From Streptococcus parasanguinis (GTDB lineage: Bacteria > Bacillota > Bacilli > Lactobacillales > Streptococcaceae), in assembly GCF_016648855.1 (NCBI RefSeq), contig NZ_JACLQU010000002.1:145610-209609 (forward strand): a stretch of 64,000 bases of DNA, read 5' to 3'. A program made the translations under genes and the position numbers. Of this stretch, positions 8,272 through 17,065 are shown piece after piece; position 1 is the stretch's first letter; every line of letters begins with the position of its first letter. Below the pieces are notes generated by a model. The model did not search any database and was not told the origin of the DNA. It worked only from the letters and a program-made list of their open reading frames with translations.

Positions 8272-9174
8272 ATGCAAAATCAACTAGCTCTTAGTGGCGA
8301 AAAAATTGTTGAAAAAATTTATCCCCATTTATTGCACCACGTCGGCTTGATTCGTGGGGAATACTTGTTGAGAGAACTAAACCAAAACATACTATTACCA
8401 AATTGTCAGCAATTTGTGAAAGATTATCTAGACACTATTTGTCATTTGTACTCAGATGAAGAAGTCTGGTATCGCTTTTCAGAGTTAACAAATGCAGAAG
8501 CAAATATTCTAGACGGGACTAAAGAGTATTTTGACGAACGCCACCCCTTATTTGGATACAGAGGTATCAGGCGTTTGTTGGCGTGTCCAGATGAATTTCA
8601 GGCTGAGACAAATGTTGTTACGGAAGTTTTTCAAACCAATCCCAATCTGTCTGTTATTTTTCCTTTTGTCAATGATGCCGAACAATTAAAACAAGCTATT
8701 ACAGTATTGCGTCAGTATGGTTTTACCGGGAAAGTCGGCACGATGATTGAATTACCATCAGCTTATTTCGACTTGGACAGGATACTGGAAACGGGCATTT
8801 CAAAGATTGTAGTTGGAATGAATGATTTAACTTCTTTTATATTTGCGACTGTGAGAAACAGTCAATGGCATGATATGGAAAGCCCCATTATGTTAGAAAT
8901 GTTGAGACAGATGCAGGATAAAGCAAGAAAGAACAAGATTGATTTTGCTGTAGCAGGCTATCTGAATACTTCTTTCATACAAAAAATGAATCAGATGGGT
9001 ATCGAATGTATTCTCCATTACAGCTCTATTCCAGAGATTTTTGATTTAGAAATTGACCATCCAGACCATCTTAAACATATAAAAGAAGAAAGTAAAAAAT
9101 TACAAAGGAGAACTCATGACACCTCAAGAAATGTGGAATGCCTACAAGCAAATCAACCCCTCTATCGGAGATGA
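8272..9174 (+). CDS. Stand-alone PEP-utilising enzyme TIM-barrel domain protein
   Basis: A 300-residue protein matching only the C-terminal barrel of PEP synthase/PPDK/enzyme I. Visible landmarks are HPLFGYRGIRR (substrate Arg region), MIELPSAYFDLD (metal-binding Glu) and VGMNDLTSF (the GTNDL motif). At the place of the usual SICG catalytic Cys, this protein has AVAG, so normal proton transfer is doubtful. The phosphohistidine and ATP-grasp domains are absent and none is nearby. ATG 8272 is chosen because GAGG is 9 nt upstream. The last 59 nt overlap the ASCH gene, and the tail after KKLQRR looks unlike the family. Confidence 0.7.
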   Translation: MQNQLALSGEKIVEKIYPHLLHHVGLIRGEYLLRELNQNILLPNCQQFVKDYLDTICHLYSDEEVWYRFSELTNAEANILDGTKEYFDERHPLFGYRGIRRLLACPDEFQAETNVVTEVFQTNPNLSVIFPFVNDAEQLKQAITVLRQYGFTGKVGTMIELPSAYFDLDRILETGISKIVVGMNDLTSFIFATVRNSQWHDMESPIMLEMLRQMQDKARKNKIDFAVAGYLNTSFIQKMNQMGIECILHYSSIPEIFDLEIDHPDHLKHIKEESKKLQRRTHDTSRNVECLQANQPLYRR

Positions 9175-9556
9175 AATCGATGCCTGGGCCTTTGGAGTGG
9201 ATCCAGACCTTTTAGCGGAACTGGTCTTTAAAGGCGAAAAAACAGCAACAGCCTCAGCCTACGACCTCTACGCACTAGAGGACGAACCCCTTCCCCAAGA
9301 AGGGACCTTTGATGTCATTTTGGACAGTCAAAATCAAGCTGTCTGCATTGTCGAAGTCACAAAGGTTTCCGTTCAACCTTTTCATCAAGTGTCAGCTGAC
9401 CATGCCTACAAGGAAGGTGAGGGAGACAAATCTCTAGCTTATTGGCGTCAGGTTCATGAAGACTTTTTCAAAGACTGCTTTGGAGAAGCAGGTCTGGTTT
9501 TTACACCTGACAGCAAGGTTGTTTTAGAAGAATTTCGCAAGGTTTATCCATTATAG
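9116..9556 (+). CDS. ASCH-domain protein
   Basis: A 146-residue ASCH protein: EIDAWAFGVDPDLLAELVFKGEKTATAS carries the GxKTAT motif, followed by the beta-barrel segment (FDVILDSQNQAVCIVEVTKV) and EGEGDKSLAYWRQVHEDFF. ASCH domains bind RNA or modified nucleosides, and some are N4-acetylcytidine amidohydrolases. A strong AAAGGAG precedes ATG 9116, inside the end of the PEP-barrel gene. Codon use returns here to that of core genes. The exact activity is not settled. Confidence 0.82.
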   Translation: MTPQEMWNAYKQINPSIGDEIDAWAFGVDPDLLAELVFKGEKTATASAYDLYALEDEPLPQEGTFDVILDSQNQAVCIVEVTKVSVQPFHQVSADHAYKEGEGDKSLAYWRQVHEDFFKDCFGEAGLVFTPDSKVVLEEFRKVYPL

Positions 9557-9647
9557 AACACTTTTTTCTTTTAGAAAATCAGAAAAGAGAATAACTGTTT
9601 TCTATTAAAAAATAGCTAGTGATTGTGTCAAGCTAAAAATACTGCCC

Positions 9648-9834
9648 AGTTCTTAGAACTATTAAAAGATTTTTTGAGACTTTCCGCTGTGAGAAAAGTG
9701 CTTGAAACCTAAAGTTTCAAGCGCTCGGGAGTTTTGAAACTTTAGGTTCAAAACTAAATCATGGAACTTCGAAGAAGTTCGCTGATGTCCGTACTCACCC
9801 AAGGAAAGTCTCAACGAAGATTTGATCTTAATCT
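9648..9834. ncRNA. Multi-hairpin element, candidate structured RNA or palindromic repeat
   Basis: An outer stem joins 9675-9685 (TGAGACTTTCC) to 9803-9813 (GGAAAGTCTCA) perfectly, extended by GTGAG 9689-9693 with CTCAC 9794-9798. Inside are three perfect hairpins: 9701-9721 (8-bp), 9731-9754 (8-bp) and 9764-9780 (7-bp). Hairpins 1 and 2 are inverted copies of each other and could instead form one 15-bp helix (9706-9720 with 9734-9748). A short AGTTC/GAACT palindrome lies at 9648-9660. The next feature is an intrinsic terminator. No promoter of its own is clear. It may be a dispersed palindromic repeat rather than an RNA gene. Confidence 0.45.
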
Positions 9835-9835
9835 G

Positions 9836-9859
9836 ACTCTCCTTTTTAGAGAGTTTTTT
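9836..9859 (+). terminator. Intrinsic terminator upstream of glmU
   Basis: ACTCTC pairs with GAGAGT around a 7-nt loop, followed by six T residues. It ends the ASCH unit or the hairpin element. Confidence 0.75.
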
Positions 9860-9893
9860 GGTTTGGGTCTTATTTTCCAAAAGGGCTAAAAAA

Positions 9894-11314
<1,421 letters not shown>

Positions 11315-11323
11315 GAGATTCTC

Positions 11324-11869
11324 ATGCAATTTGAAGAAAAAACCATTGAGCGCAAGGAGATTTATCAGGGGCCGATTTTCCAAGTGGTCACTGATCAAGT
11401 AGAACTACCCGCTGGGAAAGGCCAAGCGCAGCGTGATTTAATCTTCCATAACGGAGCAGTAGCGGTTTTGCCGATCACAGAAGATGGGAAAACGATCTTG
11501 GTCAAGCAGTACCGCAAGGCGATTGAAAAGACTTCGGTGGAGATTCCAGCAGGGAAGTTAGAAAAGGGAGAAAATGCAGACCCTAAAGCGGCTGCTCTGC
11601 GCGAATTGGAAGAAGAAATTGGCTACACAGCGGATCTAGAGTTGTTGTATGATTTTTATTCAGCCATTGGATTTTGTAATGAGCGGATCAAACTTTATGG
11701 TGCGACCAACTTGAAAAAGGTGGAAAATCCACGTCCACAAGATGCGGATGAGACCTTAGAGTTATTAGAAGTGACCTTGAAGGAAGCCAAAAATTTAATC
11801 CAAACTGGCGAAATCTGTGATGCCAAGACCATCATGGCTATCCAATATTGGGACTTAATCAATAAATAG
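11324..11869 (+). CDS. Nudix hydrolase, ADP-ribose pyrophosphatase type
   Basis: A 181-residue enzyme with the ADP-ribose pyrophosphatase pattern: a strand with [21 protein letters not shown] leading into the Nudix box [20 protein letters not shown]...EIGY (about residues 75-97). The PAGKLE sequence and the length fit the NudF/AdpP group, which splits ADP-ribose to AMP and ribose 5-phosphate. It starts 9 nt after glmU behind AGGAG and is co-transcribed with it. Confidence 0.9.
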   Translation: MQFEEKTIERKEIYQGPIFQVVTDQVELPAGKGQAQRDLIFHNGAVAVLPITEDGKTILVKQYRKAIEKTSVEIPAGKLEKGENADPKAAALRELEEEIGYTADLELLYDFYSAIGFCNERIKLYGATNLKKVENPRPQDADETLELLEVTLKEAKNLIQTGEICDAKTIMAIQYWDLINK

Positions 11870-11880
11870 AGGAGGATCCG

Positions 11881-12216
11881 ATGGGAAAACCTTTATTAAC
11901 CGATGAAATGATTGAACGAGCAAGGCGAGGTGAGGACATCACTGGTCCTAATATGGTCGATGCTGAAGAGACGAAAATTATTCGGACAGACCACAGAGGA
12001 TTTGGCTATGAACGTCCGATGAGAGAAAGCCGTATGGAGCGTCCACAAGAGCGTTATTCTCAGGATACTGTGCAGATCCAAGTGGAGCCCACAGTGACCA
12101 AGAGTCGTCGCATTGAAGAACGTAAACAAAGTGTGGTCCAATCCAAACTCAATAAGATTTTGTTCTGGATCATTGTGCTCCTCATTGCCTTGATCATTGC
12201 TATTTGGCGTCTATAG
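11881..12216 (+). CDS. macP: MacP, activator of class A penicillin-binding protein PBP2a
   Basis: A 111-residue protein with an Arg/Glu-rich cytoplasmic N-terminus ([20 protein letters not shown]) and one C-terminal membrane segment (residues about 91-109), as in pneumococcal MacP, a cofactor for PBP2a that is phosphorylated by StkP. Thr31 in EETKII lies about where the reported phosphorylated Thr of MacP is expected. Its place between the Nudix gene and mtnN matches pneumococcal order. GGAGG precedes the ATG. Phosphorylation is carried over from the family, not seen here. Confidence 0.88.
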   Translation: MGKPLLTDEMIERARRGEDITGPNMVDAEETKIIRTDHRGFGYERPMRESRMERPQERYSQDTVQIQVEPTVTKSRRIEERKQSVVQSKLNKILFWIIVLLIALIIAIWRL

Positions 12217-12240
12217 GGTCGTCACAAGGAGAGAAACGAC

Positions 12241-12933
12241 ATGAAAATTGGAATTATCGCAGCCATGCCCCAGGAGTTAAAAATCTTGGTTGAAGCCCTT
12301 GAAAATGGGGAAAAGCATCTGCGTCTTGGAAAAGTCTACTATACAGGATCGATTGGTCGCCATGAGGTCGTTTTGGTGGAAAGTGGTATCGGAAAAGTCA
12401 TGTCTGCTATGAGTGTAGCAGTCTTGGCCAATGATTTCAAAGTGGAAGCCATTATCAATACAGGTTCTGCAGGTGCGGTTGCACCGGGAATGGCTGTTGG
12501 GGATATCGTACTTGCAGACAAATTGGCTTATCATGATGTGGATGTGACAGCCTTTGGCTACAAGTATGGTCAAATGGCAGGTCAACCACTTTACTTTGAA
12601 TCCAGTCGCTATTTTGTTTCAGAGATGAAAAAAGTTCTGGAAGAAGAAGCTGCAACCACACATGTGGGCTTGATTACAACAGGAGATAGCTTTATCGCGA
12701 GTGAAGAAAAAGTCGCAACAATTCGGGAGCATTTCCCAGAAGTATTAGCAGTTGAGATGGAAGGGGCAGCTATTGCCCAAGCCGCTCATGCAGCTGGGCG
12801 TCCTTTTATGGTCATTCGAGCTATGAGTGATACGGCAGATCACGCAGCTAATATCTCTTTTGATGAATTTATCGTAGAGGCTGGTGAACGCTCTGCTCAA
12901 ACCCTGATTACTTTCTTGAAGAGATTGGTGTAA
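12241..12933 (+). CDS. mtnN: 5'-methylthioadenosine / S-adenosylhomocysteine nucleosidase
   Basis: A 230-residue Pfs/MtnN of normal length. Typical elements are MKIGIIAAMPQELKIL, the SGIGKVMSAM loop, INTGSAGAV, the VEMEGAAIAQ substrate loop and the catalytic Asp in RAMSDTAD. It cleaves MTA and SAH, recycling adenine and, with LuxS, feeding the activated methyl cycle. It is the last gene of the glmU operon. Confidence 0.96.
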   Translation: MKIGIIAAMPQELKILVEALENGEKHLRLGKVYYTGSIGRHEVVLVESGIGKVMSAMSVAVLANDFKVEAIINTGSAGAVAPGMAVGDIVLADKLAYHDVDVTAFGYKYGQMAGQPLYFESSRYFVSEMKKVLEEEAATTHVGLITTGDSFIASEEKVATIREHFPEVLAVEMEGAAIAQAAHAAGRPFMVIRAMSDTADHAANISFDEFIVEAGERSAQTLITFLKRLV

Positions 12934-12947
12934 AATAAACAATAGAT

Positions 12948-13002
12948 AGAAGTGGGATTGGATGAGTTTTTTTACAATTCATTTTGTCCCTCTTCTTTTT
13001 TT
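12948..13002 (+). terminator. Terminator after mtnN
   Basis: AGAAGTGGGA pairs with TCCCTCTTCT (one mismatch) over an AT-rich loop, then a run of T. Confidence 0.6.
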
Positions 13003-13035
13003 GAAGCCGATTCTTCCAGAAATAGGGAACTTTCA

Positions 13036-13044
13036 TGCTATAAT
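13036..13044 (+). promoter_or_regulatory. Extended -10 promoter of nth
   Basis: TGC plus TATAAT, 28 nt before the nth ATG. Confidence 0.65.
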
Positions 13045-13071
13045 AAAGACTAGTAATGTAAAGGAGAGAAT

Positions 13072-13695
13072 ATGGTTTTATCAAAGAAACGGGCACGTCA
13101 TGTGATCGAAGAAATTATCGCCCTCTTTCCAGATGCCAAGCCAAGTCTGGATTTTCGTAATCATTTTGAATTGTTAGTAGCGGTTATGCTCTCGGCTCAG
13201 ACGACTGATGCGGCTGTTAACAAAGCGACACCAGGTTTGTTTGCGGCTTTTCCAACCCCGCAAGCCATGGCAGCAGCCAGTGAAGCTGATATCGCCAAGC
13301 ATATTTCTAAATTAGGCCTCTATCGAAATAAGGCCAAATTTCTCAAAAAATGTGCCCAGCAATTGCTAGATAACTTTGATGGTCAAGTGCCTCAGACTCG
13401 TGAAGAGTTAGAAAGTCTAGCAGGAGTAGGACGCAAGACAGCCAATGTGGTCATGAGTGTAGGCTTTGGGATTCCAGCTTTTGCTGTCGATACCCATGTG
13501 GAGCGGATCTGCAAGCACCATGATATTGTCAAGAAATCAGCGACGCCATTGGAAGTTGAAAAGCGGGTCATGGATGTTCTGCCAAAGAGCGAATGGCTAG
13601 CTGCCCATCAAGCCATGATTTATTTTGGGCGGGCTATCTGCCATCCTAAAAATCCTGAATGTGACCAGTACCCACAACTCTATCATTTTGATTAG
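13072..13695 (+). CDS. nth: Endonuclease III
   Basis: A 207-residue HhH-GPD DNA glycosylase/AP lyase. The helix-hairpin-helix LESLAGVGRKTANVV carries the catalytic Lys, and FAVDTHVERICK holds the catalytic Asp. It removes oxidised pyrimidines. The C-terminal iron-sulfur loop, normally four Cys (C-x6-C-x2-C-x5-C), keeps only the first two (CHPKNPEC) and then reads DQYPQLYHFD, so the 4Fe-4S cluster is probably not formed. Otherwise the enzyme looks intact. AAGGAG supports the start. Confidence 0.93.
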   Translation: MVLSKKRARHVIEEIIALFPDAKPSLDFRNHFELLVAVMLSAQTTDAAVNKATPGLFAAFPTPQAMAAASEADIAKHISKLGLYRNKAKFLKKCAQQLLDNFDGQVPQTREELESLAGVGRKTANVVMSVGFGIPAFAVDTHVERICKHHDIVKKSATPLEVEKRVMDVLPKSEWLAAHQAMIYFGRAICHPKNPECDQYPQLYHFD

Positions 13696-13704
13696 GAATC
13701 AGTT

Positions 13705-13735
13705 CCTCTGCTCGAAAGTGCAGAGGTTCTTTTTT
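13705..13735 (+). terminator. Terminator after nth
   Basis: CCTCTGC pairs with GCAGAGG, followed by TTCTTTTTT. Confidence 0.85.
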
Positions 13736-13903
13736 GTGATGAAACGTATATTTATTAAAAGGATTGAAAGGTGATATCTTTGTTGGATCTGGTGGTAGGT
13801 GCCTAGACTCCCCTATCCGGCTTCTTTGAGATCGATTTCAAGATGCTTTTTCTTTATATCTTATTATATTCATTCAGAAAAAACGAACTTTTTTAAAATA
13901 AAT

Positions 13904-13932
13904 TTGGTTTTTTTTAAGAAATAGTGTATAAT
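13904..13932 (+). promoter_or_regulatory. Promoter of oligopeptide-binding lipoprotein
   Basis: TTGGTT, a 17-nt spacer and TATAAT; the ATG is 30 nt downstream. Confidence 0.75.
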
Positions 13933-13961
13933 GGTAGAAAATCTAACATAAGGAGATAGTG

Positions 13962-15929
13962 ATGAAAGCAAAAAAACTGTTAGCTCTTGCAGGAGTTTCT
14001 GTTGCAGGTGCCTTTCTTTTAGCAGCATGTGGCGGTGGTAGTAGCAATCAAGCAACCTACTCATTCGTCTATTCAGCAGATCCAAATACCTTGGATTACA
14101 TCGCTGCAACTCGTACAACAACTTCAGATGTCACAAGTAACCTTGTAGATGGTCTTCTTGAAAACGACCGATACGGAAACTTTGTGCCAAGTCTAGCAGA
14201 AGATTGGACTGTCTCTGAAGATGGATTAACCTATACTTACAAACTTCGTAAGGATGCCAAATGGTATACGAGTGAAGGAGAAGAATATGGTGCTGTAACG
14301 GCTCAAGACTTTGTTACAGGGATCAAACACGCGGTTGAGTCTAAATCAGAAGGTCTCTTCTTGATTCAAAATTCGATCAAAGGTTTGGATGCCTACGTAA
14401 AAGGGGAAACCAAAGACTTTAACACAGTTGGAGTCAAAGCCTTAGATGACCACACCATCCAATATACTTTGGTTCGTCCAGAAAGCTTCTGGAACTCAAA
14501 AACAACCTCAGGTGTTCTTTTCCCAGTTAATGCGGATTTCTTGAAATCTCAAGGAAAAGATTTTGGTTCGTTGAAACCTAGCAGCATCTTATACAATGGT
14601 CCATATTACTTGAAATCTTTGACTTCGAAATCTGAGATTGAATTGGTCAAGAACAAAGACTATTACGATGCGAAAAATGTTCATATCGATCATGTCAAAT
14701 TGACCTTTAACGATGGATCAAACCCAGATTCTATCATTAAAAACTTTGAAAAAGGTCAATATTCCTTTGCATCTGTTATGCCAAACAGTTCGACGTATAA
14801 GAGCGTTAAGAAAAACTTTGGCGACAACATTGTCTATGGTTTGCAATTAGGAACATCCTACTATCTTGGATTCAACTTGGACCGTCAAAAGTATGACCAC
14901 ACTGCCAAAACAACGGATGAACAAAAAGCTTCTACCAAGAAAGCAATTCTGAACAAGGACTTCCGTCAAGCGGTGAACTTTGGTTTCGACCGCAAATCAT
15001 ATGCGGCACAAGTATCTGGATCTGATGCGGCTGAAAATACCCTTCGTAGTACCTTGGTGCCACCAACTTATGTCCAAGTCAATGGAGAAGATTTTGGTAA
15101 GGTCGTTGAAAAACAATTGGTTACCTATGGGGATCAATGGAAGGGTGTGAGCCTGGACGATGGTCAAACTAGCCTTTACAACCCAGAAAAAGCCAAGGCT
15201 TCATTTGCGAAAGCCAAAGCTGAATTGCAAAAACAAGGCGTTCAATTCCCAATTCATTTGGACTACATTGTCAGCCAAGTGGACAACAGCATGGTCCAAC
15301 AAGCTAGCTCCTTCAAACAATCTGTAGAGTCAGCGCTTGGTGCAGACAATGTCGTTGTGGACCTTCAAAAGGTATCGGATGATGATTTCCAAAATATCAC
15401 CTACTTCAGCGATACAGCAGCTGCGAGAGATTACGACATCTCAGGCGGTGGTTGGGCTCCTGACTACCAAGACCCATCGACTTACCTCGAAAGTATCAGC
15501 CCAGTAAATGGTTCTGTCTTCTACTATCTTGGTATTGATGCAGGTTCAAACAACCCAGCCATTGCAACAGTTGGGTTGGATCAATACGCTAACATGTTGA
15601 AAGACGCCGATGCTGAATTGTTGGATCAAGCAAAACGCTATGAAAAATATGCAGCAGCGCAAGCATGGTTGACAGATAGCTCGATTACGCTTCCAACTGT
15701 TTCAAATGGTGGTGCTCCAATGCTTCAACGGACCGTACCATACAGCCGTGCTGCTTCATGGGTTGGTACAAAAGGAACAGGAACCTTCTACAAATACCTT
15801 GAAATGTCCAAAGATGTTGTCACAACAAAAGACTTTAACAAGGCCAAAGAAGAATGGTTGAAGAAAAAAGCAGAATCCAATAAAAAAGCTCAAGAAGATC
15901 TCAAAGATCACATCGAAAAGAAAAAATAA
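13962..15929 (+). CDS. Oligopeptide ABC transporter substrate-binding lipoprotein (AliA/AliB/AmiA type)
   Basis: A 655-residue SBP family 5 lipoprotein. The lipobox LAAC closes the signal peptide at about residues 20-23. Family features follow: YSADPNTLDYI near the start of the mature part, LVDGLLENDRYGNFVPSLAEDWTVSEDGLTYTYKLR, and the C-terminal DISGGGWAPDYQDPSTYL. These proteins capture peptides for the Ami/Opp permease. No permease gene is adjacent, so it is an orphan receptor that would share a distant permease, as AliA and AliB do. ATG 13962 is preferred over GTG 13959 on spacing from AGGAG. The tail is Lys-rich. Confidence 0.93.
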   Translation: MKAKKLLALAGVSVAGAFLLAACGGGSSNQATYSFVYSADPNTLDYIAATRTTTSDVTSNLVDGLLENDRYGNFVPSLAEDWTVSEDGLTYTYKLRKDAKWYTSEGEEYGAVTAQDFVTGIKHAVESKSEGLFLIQNSIKGLDAYVKGETKDFNTVGVKALDDHTIQYTLVRPESFWNSKTTSGVLFPVNADFLKSQGKDFGSLKPSSILYNGPYYLKSLTSKSEIELVKNKDYYDAKNVHIDHVKLTFNDGSNPDSIIKNFEKGQYSFASVMPNSSTYKSVKKNFGDNIVYGLQLGTSYYLGFNLDRQKYDHTAKTTDEQKASTKKAILNKDFRQAVNFGFDRKSYAAQVSGSDAAENTLRSTLVPPTYVQVNGEDFGKVVEKQLVTYGDQWKGVSLDDGQTSLYNPEKAKASFAKAKAELQKQGVQFPIHLDYIVSQVDNSMVQQASSFKQSVESALGADNVVVDLQKVSDDDFQNITYFSDTAAARDYDISGGGWAPDYQDPSTYLESISPVNGSVFYYLGIDAGSNNPAIATVGLDQYANMLKDADAELLDQAKRYEKYAAAQAWLTDSSITLPTVSNGGAPMLQRTVPYSRAASWVGTKGTGTFYKYLEMSKDVVTTKDFNKAKEEWLKKKAESNKKAQEDLKDHIEKKK

Positions 15930-15965
15930 ATCAATCATTGTTCCATCAATGAGGATAAAAAAAGT

Positions 15966-15996
15966 CGGAACCTTCATGTGAGGGTTCCGGTTTTTT
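15966..15996 (+). terminator. Terminator after oligopeptide-binding gene
   Basis: CGGAACC pairs with GGTTCCG across a 10-nt loop, then six T. Confidence 0.85.
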
Positions 15997-16042
15997 AGGT
16001 ATCGAATGTTAGTCCATCTCGTTCTTTTAGATGAAAGATAGA

Positions 16043-16106
16043 TCAACCACTGCATCTTGCTCGGCAATCCAAAAACAGTTAAGAGGCTAGGACTTTTGGC
16101 CCAGCC
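16043..16106 (+). repeat. Dispersed 64-bp repeat, copy 1
   Basis: Matches 23547-23610 at 57 of 64 positions. Its 3' part is a hairpin (GAGGCT ... AGCCTC). This is a terminator-bearing intergenic repeat. Confidence 0.8.
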
Positions 16107-16121
16107 TCTTAACTATAGACG

Positions 16122-16227
16122 GGTGATCATCATTCTATTCACTAAATCTTAAAAAATAGCCATCTGGATCTAAAACTGCAAATTCATGAGGATAGATATA
16201 ATGGTCGCCAACAAGAAATTCTCTTTT
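16122..16227 (-). pseudogene. Duplicated 3' fragment of the glyoxalase-family gene
   Basis: This stretch is about 90% identical to 17052-17158, the last 31 codons plus downstream sequence of the VOC gene on the minus strand. It reads as a C-terminal remnant (…HEFAVLDPDGYFLRFSE) and has no upstream coding part. It lies on the other side of the unknown lipoprotein gene, so the lipoprotein is bracketed by direct repeats of about 106 bp. Confidence 0.85.
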
Positions 16228-16248
16228 GTTGTACCCTATGCTTTTTAG

Positions 16249-16262
16249 CGAAAACGTTTCCT
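16249..16262. promoter_or_regulatory. Possible cre (CcpA) site
   Basis: GCGAAAACGTTTCC has the GAAAACGTTTC core of catabolite-responsive elements but imperfect ends. It lies about 22 nt upstream of the lipoprotein -10, compatible with control by CcpA. Confidence 0.4.
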
Positions 16263-16283
16263 ATTTAAATAAACTCTAAAAAA

Positions 16284-16292
16284 TGATAAAAT
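16284..16292 (+). promoter_or_regulatory. Extended -10 promoter of lipoprotein gene
   Basis: TGA plus TAAAAT, 35 nt before the GTG start. Confidence 0.55.
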
Positions 16293-16327
16293 ATTTGTAA
16301 GTCAACCACTTAAGGAGGTTAAGCATT

Positions 16328-16981
16328 GTGAAAAACAAAATCTTATTAGGTTCTATGACGCTCCTATCTGCATTTATACTAGCAGCATGCGGAAATAGAG
16401 AAAAGAAAACAAACGAAACTACAGCAGCACCAACAACTGAAGTCACTAAAGAAACTACGGATGCACCAACGACAACAACTCAAACAACAACTCCTGGGTC
16501 TTCTTCTGGGGCAAAAGAAATATCCCTTGCAGATACTCAACGTATCGGAAATGAAAAATATGGTTATATCAATATCCCTAAAGATTGGGTCGTACGCACT
16601 ACTCGAAGTAGCAAAGCGCTCGAATATTTATCACCAGATAAACACAATGCGTTAATAATGGATTCAAACACTAAAGATACTGTTAAACTTGGCCCCAACG
16701 AAACCTTTGACGCAGAGTTACTTGCGAACCGTTTATATAGCTCATTCGGAAAACACAAAAATCGAACTAGTATAGAAGGTGTAAAAGCTATATTTGCCGG
16801 TGGGGACGCTTTCTTAATAAAAGTAACAGTTAAAGATGGGAGTACTTTATACGTATGGGTATTCCAAAAAGGAGATAAAGTATACACAATCATAATCCAA
16901 GGTTCAGAAGATATGATTAAATCCTTAAGACCTGTTCTCGAGCAATCTTGGGGCCTAGATCCGAATACTCCGGGGAAATAA
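16328..16981 (+). CDS. Lipoprotein of unknown function
   Basis: A GTG start behind AAGGAGG opens a 217-residue lipoprotein: signal peptide with lipobox LAAC (residues 18-21), a Thr/Glu-rich linker (about 25-62), then a globular alpha/beta domain of about 150 residues beginning ISLADTQRIGNEKYGYINIPKDW. The domain layout hints at a PsbP/DUF1795-like fold, not proven. The gene is more AT-rich than its neighbours and sits between two copies of the VOC gene 3' end, which suggests acquisition or a duplication event. No functional motif is recognised. Confidence 0.75.
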   Translation: MKNKILLGSMTLLSAFILAACGNREKKTNETTAAPTTEVTKETTDAPTTTTQTTTPGSSSGAKEISLADTQRIGNEKYGYINIPKDWVVRTTRSSKALEYLSPDKHNALIMDSNTKDTVKLGPNETFDAELLANRLYSSFGKHKNRTSIEGVKAIFAGGDAFLIKVTVKDGSTLYVWVFQKGDKVYTIIIQGSEDMIKSLRPVLEQSWGLDPNTPGK

Positions 16982-16995
16982 TCCTTAAAAAACTA

Positions 16996-17034
16996 AAAGA
17001 GACTAATCAATGTGATTAGTCTCTTTCTTTTTTT
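16996..17034. terminator. Bidirectional terminator between lipoprotein and VOC genes
   Basis: AAAGAGACTAATCA and TGATTAGTCTCTTT form a perfect 14-bp stem with a 3-nt loop; T-rich flank on the plus side, A-rich flank on the other. It serves convergent genes. Confidence 0.88.
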
Positions 17035-17065
17035 GTTTCTTTTTCTACTCTAGTGATCTATTTTC

